DNA of 64,000 nt from Butyrivibrio sp. MC2021 (GTDB lineage: Bacteria; Bacillota; Clostridia; Lachnospirales; Lachnospiraceae). Under the pieces are notes generated by a model. It saw nothing but the letters and a program-made list of their open reading frames with translations. It ran no database searches and was not told where the DNA came from. How positions within the stretch are numbered: the stretch's first letter is position 1; each line of letters opens with the position of its first letter. The position numbers were made by a program, and so were the translations under genes. Where the stretch lies: positions 1,116,001 to 1,180,000 of the forward strand of contig NZ_JHXX01000001.1 in assembly GCF_000621605.1 (NCBI RefSeq), read 5' to 3'. Below, one piece after another: positions 9,025 to 16,163 of this stretch.

Positions 9025-9963
9025 TCAGGTTCCAACTCTCCTTAACAGACTTTGAATTGCTTTGTTGCAAAGAATCATCATAAAGAACAAAATAGTTGCT
9101 ATTGCGCAGGCATAACCCATCTCGAATCTGGAGAAACCGTAGTCAAAAAGGTGAGTTACGATCGTTCTTGCTGCGTAATCGGTACTGGGATATCCGCAAA
9201 GCGCCATGGTAACATCAGCAACACCGAAGGATGCTGTGATTGACATAACGGCACCGAACATAAGCATAGGCTTCATGTTGGGAAGTGTGATATACCACAG
9301 CTCCTGCCATCTGTTCTTGATACCATCCATGTAACCGGCTTCGAACTGAGCTCTGTCTACGCCCTGAAGTCCGGCTACGAAGGAAAGGAATCCTGTTCCC
9401 AAGCTCATCCAGAGGATAACTATCATACAAATAGGAAGCATGTATTTAGGATCAATAAACCAAAGCTTAGGAGCATCGATAATTCCAAGGTTCATAAGGA
9501 ACGCATTTACATATCCATATGCATCTCCTCTGAAGAATACTGAGAAGATTACATAGCAGTTACCTGCAATGGAAGGAGCGTAAAACACGATGACAGCGAT
9601 GCTTCTGATCCATCTTGGCAATTCATTGATAAGCCAGGCAAAAAGGAAGGACAATATGTAACCAAGAGGTCCTGTAATCAAGGCTATCATCAACGTGTTT
9701 TTTACGCCTATCAGAAAGATATCGTCCTGGAGCACAAGAGAGATATAATTCTGAAGTCCGATAAATCTCGGAGGTTCCAATATGTTGTAATATGTGAAGC
9801 TGTAATAAATTGAAGCAACTACAGGGAACACATAAAACATCGTAAATAGGATTGCGTAAGGTGCAAGGAAGAGGTAACACATCTTGCGGTTCTTTGCTTT
9901 TTTAAGTGCTACGTTAAAGTTGTGTTTACGCAGCGTGAAATATTTCTGTACGTATTCCTTCAT
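9025..9963 (-). CDS. Sugar ABC transporter permease, MalF/LplB type (importer 1)
   Basis: About 312 residues; six membrane spans starting near residue 30 (MCYLFLAPYAILFTMFYVFP). The EAA loop is changed to EAGYMDGIK. I place the start at ATG 9963 behind GGGAGA; an ATG at 9993 overlaps the upstream TGA stop as TGATG but lacks its own ribosome site, so coupling from there is also possible. It is the channel partner of 8160-9023. Confidence 0.9.
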   Translation of the reverse strand: MKEYVQKYFTLRKHNFNVALKKAKNRKMCYLFLAPYAILFTMFYVFPVVASIYYSFTYYNILEPPRFIGLQNYISLVLQDDIFLIGVKNTLMIALITGPLGYILSFLFAWLINELPRWIRSIAVIVFYAPSIAGNCYVIFSVFFRGDAYGYVNAFLMNLGIIDAPKLWFIDPKYMLPICMIVILWMSLGTGFLSFVAGLQGVDRAQFEAGYMDGIKNRWQELWYITLPNMKPMLMFGAVMSITASFGVADVTMALCGYPSTDYAARTIVTHLFDYGFSRFEMGYACAIATILFFMMILCNKAIQSLLRRVGT

Positions 9964-9992
9964 TTTGAGTTCTCCCATCCGAATAGCCGTCA

Positions 9993-12923
9993 TCAGTAAT
10001 CTACAGGCATACCGAATTCTTTTCTTTTCTTCTTGATCTCTTCGTCAATTAGGATCGAGTAATCAATTATGGTCTCTCGTGAATCTACCTTTTCGTTGAT
10101 AACCTTACGAATAGCATTGGAGATGTGACGTCCTGTGAAGTATCCGCCGGGTACCTCTCTGATTCCTGTTGTCTGATCCCACTGCTCATTCAGCACTGCG
10201 ATATCATCAGTACTCCAGGACAGATTGGAGAAGGCATCTCTGTTTGCAGTTGCATATCTTGCAGATGAACCAAGGAGCGCCTCAATCTCTCTACCGAAAC
10301 GAACCTGTGTCTCTGCGTTAGCCCACCACTTCATGAATTCCCATGAATTCTGCTTGAGCTGCTCATCATCAGTTGCAATCATCATTGTTGCTGAACCTGT
10401 GATGAAGTCTGATCTGTCGATCACTGTCTTGCCATCAACAACTCTCTCTGTTCCGGGGATCAGTGTGAAGTCCCAAAGGCCTCTGATCTCAGGTGCTGAT
10501 ACCATGAGAGTGTTATAGGTTGAATAAGGTGAAATACCAATTGGCATCTCTCCTGAACGGAATCTTGAAACGAAATCATATACTGTAGGAATTCCGTAAT
10601 CATTGAAGTATCTTACATAATCATCGAAGGCTTCAACTCCGGCCTCAGTATTAACTGTTGTCTTGGTTCCTTCCTCGTTGTACATATCTCCGCCATACTG
10701 GAACAGCAGTGAGAAGTACATTGAAAGATCAGGTACATTGGACATGATAGAGGTTGATGCTGCTGCAGCTCCTGAAGAACCTGCCGCTGTAGGAATACCG
10801 ATTGAGAGGTTGTTTCCCTGAATAGTAGGAAGCATCTCAATAAGTTCCTTCCAGGTCTGTGGAACCTCAAGTTCAAGTTCCTCTAATACGTCCTTTCTAT
10901 AGAACATAACGTTGAAGGTCTGTGTCTCAGGAATTCCGTAGATGTGATCATCAAGTCTGTACTGCTCGTATGAACTCTCTGAGTAATGTGAAAGAACTTC
11001 TTCCCAGCCCTCAAACTGAGTGATATCTTCTGCTGCACCACGGAGTGCGTAGTTAACAGGCTGATCGGCGCCAACTGAAAGAACTACGTTAGGTCCTCTT
11101 CCTGCCAGAACCGCATTAAGAAGTGCACCGGGATCAACGATTTCAACGTTGACCTTAACTCCTGTTGATGTAGTAAAGTCATCGTCTACCATGGACTTAA
11201 GGATTGTACCCTGGTCACGTCCGGTAAGAACCCAAACCTTAACTACCTTGTCGCTCTTCTCGTCATATACATCACCTACGGAGTTGTAATCAACAAAGAA
11301 GGAAGCGATGAAGGACTTGATCTCGTGCCCCGCCTTCATGAAGAAGTTAGCCTTGTCCTTCTTAGGAGTAACTCCTGTACCTGAAATTGTCAGGTAGTCG
11401 ATATCCAGCTTGGTCTCACTCATGTTAAGAGATGCAGTACCCAGGGAAGTGATGTTATCTTTAAATGTTGTAAATTCAGTTGTGATCTTCTGAGGCTTAG
11501 CACAGAATCTTTCAAGCTGCTGAGCAATTGTCTGCGCTGTTGCAATGTTGTCTGCCTTCTGTCCGGAGTATGCAACCATGTCATCGACTATCTTGTAAAG
11601 TCTCTTGGCCTCAAGCTGCATAGCTTCCATAATTTCAGGGTAGGTTGTCTCGATGTGATAATCTCTGTATACGTCAGGACTTGCTCCGGTGTATACAAGG
11701 ATTCGACGATAGATCTGGTTGAGTCTGTAAGTAGAATCTTCCATCTCTTCAAGAATCTTTCCCATACCTCCCAGTGTTGCCTCAAGTCTGATGGTGTGCT
11801 GACCTTTTGTAAGATAGAACTTGTAAGGTGTTCCGCTCTCATCTGCCAGATCCATGCAATCCCAATCATTTGAATAAGAGAATGAAATCTCTTCAAGTCC
11901 CTTGAAAGGAACCTCACCATCAATTGTTACGCATCTGTTTGAAACAGATCCCCTTGCGTAGTTCTGACGTCCCTTGATCATTACATTGTAGAAACCGTCA
12001 GCAGGAACTTCGAAGTTCCATTCGATCCACTGGCCTGAGCTCCTCCAGCTGTCACCACCTACATAATTAAGTACGGTGTGTGTTACGCTGTTAGGAACAG
12101 TGGTTGGCGAGGACCGATCAAATTTAGCATAAAGGGAGGACTCTGATCTAAGGGTTGAATCCTCGCCCTGTACCACCTGAATAAACTGAGCTGCTTCATT
12201 GCTGTCTGATACAGAACCAAGTGAAGCAAGATACTCTTCGTAAGTAGGTGTCTCTTCAATCGCCTTAACAACAAGCTTGGAAATGATCACCGGCTCATTG
12301 TCGCCCTGAAGTGTGAGCTCGTTCTCTCCTTTATTAAAGTAGAACTTATAAGGCTCAGCTTCATATCCCATGCTATCCTTGAAGAAAGCGCTCTGGAAAT
12401 CATAGTATTCAACCTGTCTGGGTCTTATCTCATTCTGCTGGTTGTCTACCTTCTTCTCTCCGCCGTCCATCCACATTCTTGCGAATGAAATATTTCTGGC
12501 TCCTTCAAAAGGAAGTTCTCCATTTATTAATACGGTACGTTCAGCAGCAACTCCTCTTGACTCAGGAATCATATATTCCATATAAAGTCTGTAGAAGCCT
12601 TCCTGTGGAACGTTGACCTTCCAGGTAACGGTAGAACCGGTATCTGTGAAAAGGCCATCCGCCTCCTTCTTAACAGTACCCTCAGCCTCAAACTGATCAA
12701 GGGAAACTTCTATATCACCCTTAGGCCTGTTGTCCGGATGAAGTGCCAGGTACTTGCTATAGGTACCGGCTCGCTCCATGCCCTGAACATCCATGCTCAG
12801 ATCCGTGTCCATATATTTCTCGTGAAAGTCCTTGATCTCCTGTTTAGAGAGAACTACACATACCCCCGCGATAAGTGAAACGGATAAAACTGCTGCTATA
12901 ATTTTCTTAGTTGTCGTATGCAA
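9993..12923 (-). CDS. Large multidomain extracellular solute-binding protein
   Basis: 976 residues. The start codon is TTG at 12923, fixed by a strong GGGGAGG site at 12931-12937. A hydrophobic stretch (about 7-25) acts as signal or anchor; the sequence AGVC there is a poor lipobox. Two related beta-sandwich modules follow (about 55-235 and 245-420), both containing the pattern of a bound-ligand jelly roll: FYRLYMEYMI...INGELPFEGARNISF and FYNVMIKGRQ...IDGEVPFKGLEEISF. A helical section (about 425-560) leads to a family 1 solute-binding domain (about 570-976; VKVWVLTGRDQGT, NVMFYRKDVLEELELEVPQT). The added modules probably bind polysaccharide. It is the first gene of the operon. Confidence 0.88.
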   Translation of the reverse strand: MHTTTKKIIAAVLSVSLIAGVCVVLSKQEIKDFHEKYMDTDLSMDVQGMERAGTYSKYLALHPDNRPKGDIEVSLDQFEAEGTVKKEADGLFTDTGSTVTWKVNVPQEGFYRLYMEYMIPESRGVAAERTVLINGELPFEGARNISFARMWMDGGEKKVDNQQNEIRPRQVEYYDFQSAFFKDSMGYEAEPYKFYFNKGENELTLQGDNEPVIISKLVVKAIEETPTYEEYLASLGSVSDSNEAAQFIQVVQGEDSTLRSESSLYAKFDRSSPTTVPNSVTHTVLNYVGGDSWRSSGQWIEWNFEVPADGFYNVMIKGRQNYARGSVSNRCVTIDGEVPFKGLEEISFSYSNDWDCMDLADESGTPYKFYLTKGQHTIRLEATLGGMGKILEEMEDSTYRLNQIYRRILVYTGASPDVYRDYHIETTYPEIMEAMQLEAKRLYKIVDDMVAYSGQKADNIATAQTIAQQLERFCAKPQKITTEFTTFKDNITSLGTASLNMSETKLDIDYLTISGTGVTPKKDKANFFMKAGHEIKSFIASFFVDYNSVGDVYDEKSDKVVKVWVLTGRDQGTILKSMVDDDFTTSTGVKVNVEIVDPGALLNAVLAGRGPNVVLSVGADQPVNYALRGAAEDITQFEGWEEVLSHYSESSYEQYRLDDHIYGIPETQTFNVMFYRKDVLEELELEVPQTWKELIEMLPTIQGNNLSIGIPTAAGSSGAAAASTSIMSNVPDLSMYFSLLFQYGGDMYNEEGTKTTVNTEAGVEAFDDYVRYFNDYGIPTVYDFVSRFRSGEMPIGISPYSTYNTLMVSAPEIRGLWDFTLIPGTERVVDGKTVIDRSDFITGSATMMIATDDEQLKQNSWEFMKWWANAETQVRFGREIEALLGSSARYATANRDAFSNLSWSTDDIAVLNEQWDQTTGIREVPGGYFTGRHISNAIRKVINEKVDSRETIIDYSILIDEEIKKKRKEFGMPVDY

Positions 12924-12963
12924 GAGTTATTCCTCCCCATTTATTGCTTCCCAAAATTTGCTT

Positions 12964-12987
12964 CAGGTTAATTCAACCTGCACTATA
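12964..12987 (-). promoter_or_regulatory. Putative operator and -10 box of the transport operon
   Basis: A perfect inverted repeat CAGGTT-AATTC-AACCTG spans 12964-12980. Directly upstream on the minus strand a TATAGT hexamer (12987-12982) could serve as -10, which would put the transcription start inside the palindrome. No good -35 is spaced from it, as expected for a promoter that needs an activator such as the adjacent AraC protein. Confidence 0.4.
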
Positions 12988-13090
12988 AAGAATATCGGCT
13001 TAGCAACCTCGTCGCCTACCAGATGTTGCCTTATGGTATTCAAATATTGCGGAGGGGGATAGAAAAAAGATATGGCATTTTTGTGCACAT

Positions 13091-13119
13091 TTGACAAATC
13101 CCCAAGAATTTTGTAGTAT
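13091..13119 (+). promoter_or_regulatory. Promoter of the AraC-type regulator gene
   Basis: TTGACA (13091-13096) and TAGTAT (13114-13119) are separated by exactly 17 bases, a near-consensus vegetative promoter pointing to the regulator. It implies an untranslated leader of about 230 bases before ATG 13356. Confidence 0.7.
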
Positions 13120-13125
13120 GCTTTT

Positions 13126-13355
13126 ATGCGAAATAAGCACGATGTGAAAATTGTTAGCAAGATTTGAGAAGAAGATTTGAGACCAAAGTGCTAAGATATG
13201 CGTACAAAACGACGGAAGAAATACTGTATTTCCGCGGTTTGTTTATAGAATGTGTCAATAAAAAGCAATGTTTTTAACGCAATCACATATTGCTTTTTTA
13301 TGGTTGAAAGTTAATTTTTTATGTGTTGTTTCATTATTAAGGGAGGGGCACGCTT
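13126..13355 (+). promoter_or_regulatory. Long 5' leader of the AraC gene with two inverted repeats
   Basis: The leader contains a perfect palindrome GAAATAC-T-GTATTTC at 13218-13232, extended by CGG/CCG on the flanks, and a second stem AAAAGCAAT (13261-13269) with ATTGCTTTT (13289-13297) running into Ts, like a weak attenuator. I do not recognise a known riboswitch. Outside these repeats and the promoters, the 432-base gap between the two divergent genes shows nothing else I can name. Confidence 0.35.
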
Positions 13356-14312
13356 ATGATCCTAAGAAACGAAGGGGTAAGTCTGGATTATTACCAGCAG
13401 AACACCGACTACGAGAGCCGTTCACTGGATGGTACCAAAGAGAATTCCATATTCCCAAAAGACAGTTCTATAAGAATATGGTACAACGAACTCAATGTGG
13501 ACTATCCTACACATTGGCACAATGCCCTGGAGATCATAGTTCCTATTGAGAACTACTATGATATCGATGTGGACGGGGAGCCTCATCGCGTTATGCCCGG
13601 AGATATTTTCTTTATCCCCCCGAGAAAGTCACACGCACTGCACGCTCCCAAGTCAGGGCAGCGCTACGTTTGCCTTTTTGACATCGATTTTTTCTCTAAT
13701 GTAAGGGGCTATTCGGGACTTATTACAATGCTCAAGGATTGTATCCATATTACACCCGACACCTTTGCTCCTGTATATAATGAAGTTTATGATCTGTTTT
13801 CACAGATCTGGAATGAGTATTTCCAGAAGACCGAGTTCTATGAGTTCTCCATCTACTCTCATCTGTTCCAGATCATGACTATTCTGTCCAGATTTAATCT
13901 CAACAGAATGCAGCTGTTTACAGATTCTACTCCCGTCAAGAGACGTGAGTATTTCGATCGACTTAACAATGCCATCGATTATATCGATGAAAACTATGCC
14001 AATGACATCACTCTGGATGATGCCGCTGCCTTCAGCGGTTTCTCCAAGTTCCATTTCTCCCGTCTTTTCAAGGAGTATATGAACTGTACATTTTATGATT
14101 ACCTCATTGGTAGACGTATCAAGGCTACAGAAATCCTGCTCACCAGAGATGACCTGTCCATTACAGATATTGCTCTTCAGGCAGGCTTCTCCAGCATCTC
14201 CACCTTTAACCGTACCTTTAAGCTCAAGAAGGGATGCACCCCCGGAGAATACAGAACCCTTTTCTCCGGCGGTTTAGGCAAAGAAAAGGGCGATGTATCC
14301 GAAAAGGCTTAA
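13356..14312 (+). CDS. AraC family transcriptional regulator with cupin sensor domain
   Basis: 318 residues starting at ATG 13356 behind GGGAGGGG. The N-terminal half is a cupin-like sugar-sensing domain (THWHNALEIIVPIE near residue 52, MPGDIFFIPPRKSHALH near 80). The C-terminal 100 residues hold two helix-turn-helix motifs of the AraC/XylS family (LDDAAAFSGFSKFHFSRLFK and ITDIALQAGFSSISTFNRTF, each a recognition-helix region). It is divergent from the nine-gene transport operon, and regulators of this type commonly activate such clusters when the sugar is present; that target is inferred from position. Its stop codon lies inside a palindrome shared with the convergent GH43 gene. Confidence 0.9.
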   Translation: MILRNEGVSLDYYQQNTDYESRSLDGTKENSIFPKDSSIRIWYNELNVDYPTHWHNALEIIVPIENYYDIDVDGEPHRVMPGDIFFIPPRKSHALHAPKSGQRYVCLFDIDFFSNVRGYSGLITMLKDCIHITPDTFAPVYNEVYDLFSQIWNEYFQKTEFYEFSIYSHLFQIMTILSRFNLNRMQLFTDSTPVKRREYFDRLNNAIDYIDENYANDITLDDAAAFSGFSKFHFSRLFKEYMNCTFYDYLIGRRIKATEILLTRDDLSITDIALQAGFSSISTFNRTFKLKKGCTPGEYRTLFSGGLGKEKGDVSEKA

Positions 14313-14320
14313 GCCTTTTC
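14301..14320. terminator. Probable bidirectional terminator between AraC and GH43 genes
   Basis: A 20-base perfect palindrome (eight-base arms GAAAAGGC/GCCTTTTC around TTAA) covers the AraC stop codon and abuts the GH43 stop. The A/T flanks give a T-rich exit on both strands. The stem is short, so efficiency may be modest. Confidence 0.5.
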
Positions 14321-15964
14321 TCATTTATTAAATTTCCAACTGAATAATCTGAACTGATCTCCGGAGAATACAAAGTACAATGTGTGTTCTCCGGTTATTT
14401 TTGTCTCAAGCTCTGCTGTAATGGTTGTAAGTTCCTTAGCATCAGCGCCGCTGACATCAACATATCCGACAGCCTCTGCATCAGGTGCATCAAGGCAGAT
14501 CTTGATAGCTCCTGTCCCCTCTGAAAGAGCCTTGACCTCTACAGAAGAAGCGCCTTCTGCTCCGAAATTCACTCCGCTTACACTAACCCAGCTTCCGGGA
14601 AGCATATCAGCAAGGATCATATCTCCTGAACCATACTTCTTGGCCACATCTCCGAACTGAACAGTATCTACACCGGACTCATTGGACATTGTAACTGCCT
14701 TTGTCTCTGCATATGGATCAAAAGCCTTGAGCTGATCAACACCCTCTTTTGTTCCAACGCTTACAGAAGGCTCGTTATTTTCATTAAGTTCAAGCTTATC
14801 GATATGTGTGCTTCTGTAACCACCGTCAATTCCCATCTTCTTCTCAAGCATTCTTGCATGATAGGTAATGTACCACTCACCCTCAAATTCAAAAATGCAG
14901 TGATGGTTGTTTCCGCCAACACCAAAGAATCTCTCAGGATTCTTAAGAACCGGATTGCAGGCAGTGAAGGGGCCCATGGGAGAATCAGACTTCATGGTCA
15001 TGATCTCGCCGTTATCAAAGCCATGCTCCCTGGATGCCTCAGGAGTTACGCTGAAGTTGGTGCAATATGAATAATAGTAGGTTCCGTCAATCTTGTTGAT
15101 TCCGGAATCCTCAAAAAGATAAGCTACATTCTCGATAGGCTTAGGCTCGCCCTTAAGGCTGATCATGTCATCGCCAAGCTCACAAACTCTTGCAGTTCCG
15201 GGATTGGCTGCTGCCTCGGGAGAAGGCACTCCGCCGCCAAAGTAGATATATGCTCTTTGGTCATCGTCCATAAGAACTGCGGGATCAAAAAGCCATGTAA
15301 CCTCTGCGCAGGTAGGTGTCTCTCTGGAAATAAGAGGCTTGTTGATAGGATCAGTGAAAGGTCCCACAGGTGAATCTGCTGTAAGAACAGCGATTCCATT
15401 TCCATTATTGGCAAAGTATAAAAAGAACTTATCCTTGCCGTCTATATTCTTGTAAGCTGCAGCAGGTGCCCAGGAGTTCTTGCCCCAGGTGGAAGCGCCG
15501 GTCATTCCGGAAGCAAAGATTGTTCCATGGTCTGTCCAGTTTACAAGGTCATCGGAAGATATAACATTGATGGTGTTGATATTGCCGTAAGTATTCTCTT
15601 TTACGGTGCCATCAGCATTGTATGAAGGCTTATCCCCAGTCATATAGATATAAACCCTGCCATCATAAACAAGGGCATAGGGATCTGCGCCAAAGCGTTG
15701 AACCATAACCGGGTTGTGATCTTCTAACCCCTTAAGGTTCTTCTCCGGTGTAATATTCTCGAATACTTCTGTAAAATTGAGGCTCTTTGTGTCCATGTCT
15801 GTTAATTCTCCATTATCTGTTTCTGATTCATTTGTTACATTATCATCGGCCTGCCCGATATATTGCTCAGGCTGAGCCACATCCTTACTACAGGCAGTCA
15901 GAAAAAAGGAAACTGCTACCATACGAAGTAGTATCAGAGTATTTTTGGTATTAAAAATTTTCAT
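14321..15964 (-). CDS. Secreted GH43 glycosidase lipoprotein with C-terminal carbohydrate-binding module
   Basis: 547 residues; ATG 15964 follows AGGAGAG. Signal peptide with lipobox FLTAC (Cys25), so the enzyme should be tethered outside. The GH43 five-bladed propeller spans about 75-400: the general base lies in FGADPYALVYDGRVY, the second Asp in WLFDPAVLMDDD and the acid Glu in LFEDSGINKIDGTYYY. A C-terminal beta-sandwich (about 415-547) resembles a CBM6-type module. GH43 enzymes of this layout remove arabinose or xylose from arabinoxylan; exact specificity is not readable. It is convergent with the AraC gene and divergent from the esterase-GH43 gene at 16164, suggesting a shared xylan-related locus. 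Confidence 0.88.
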   Translation of the reverse strand: MKIFNTKNTLILLRMVAVSFFLTACSKDVAQPEQYIGQADDNVTNESETDNGELTDMDTKSLNFTEVFENITPEKNLKGLEDHNPVMVQRFGADPYALVYDGRVYIYMTGDKPSYNADGTVKENTYGNINTINVISSDDLVNWTDHGTIFASGMTGASTWGKNSWAPAAAYKNIDGKDKFFLYFANNGNGIAVLTADSPVGPFTDPINKPLISRETPTCAEVTWLFDPAVLMDDDQRAYIYFGGGVPSPEAAANPGTARVCELGDDMISLKGEPKPIENVAYLFEDSGINKIDGTYYYSYCTNFSVTPEASREHGFDNGEIMTMKSDSPMGPFTACNPVLKNPERFFGVGGNNHHCIFEFEGEWYITYHARMLEKKMGIDGGYRSTHIDKLELNENNEPSVSVGTKEGVDQLKAFDPYAETKAVTMSNESGVDTVQFGDVAKKYGSGDMILADMLPGSWVSVSGVNFGAEGASSVEVKALSEGTGAIKICLDAPDAEAVGYVDVSGADAKELTTITAELETKITGEHTLYFVFSGDQFRLFSWKFNK

Positions 15965-16163
15965 CTTTTCTCTCCTGTGAAAAAATGATATTGGATTTAT
16001 GTATTTTCAATCCACCGAAATGTTGCTGATTTCACTTCAGTAATTGCCAAAAGCCGCCAACTTCGCAACCTTTGCCCATCCACTCGCAATATGTGAATAG
16101 ACTCATATCTTTTCCGGAATATAAATTAATGAAAAAGGATAAATAATGTATTGGAGAAAAATT

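Noticed and set aside
15965-16163. Operator or promoter between the divergent GH43 and esterase-GH43 genes
   Set aside because: Only a short inverted repeat TGGATT/AATCCA (15992-16014) was seen, with no well-spaced promoter hexamers on either strand; too weak to list.
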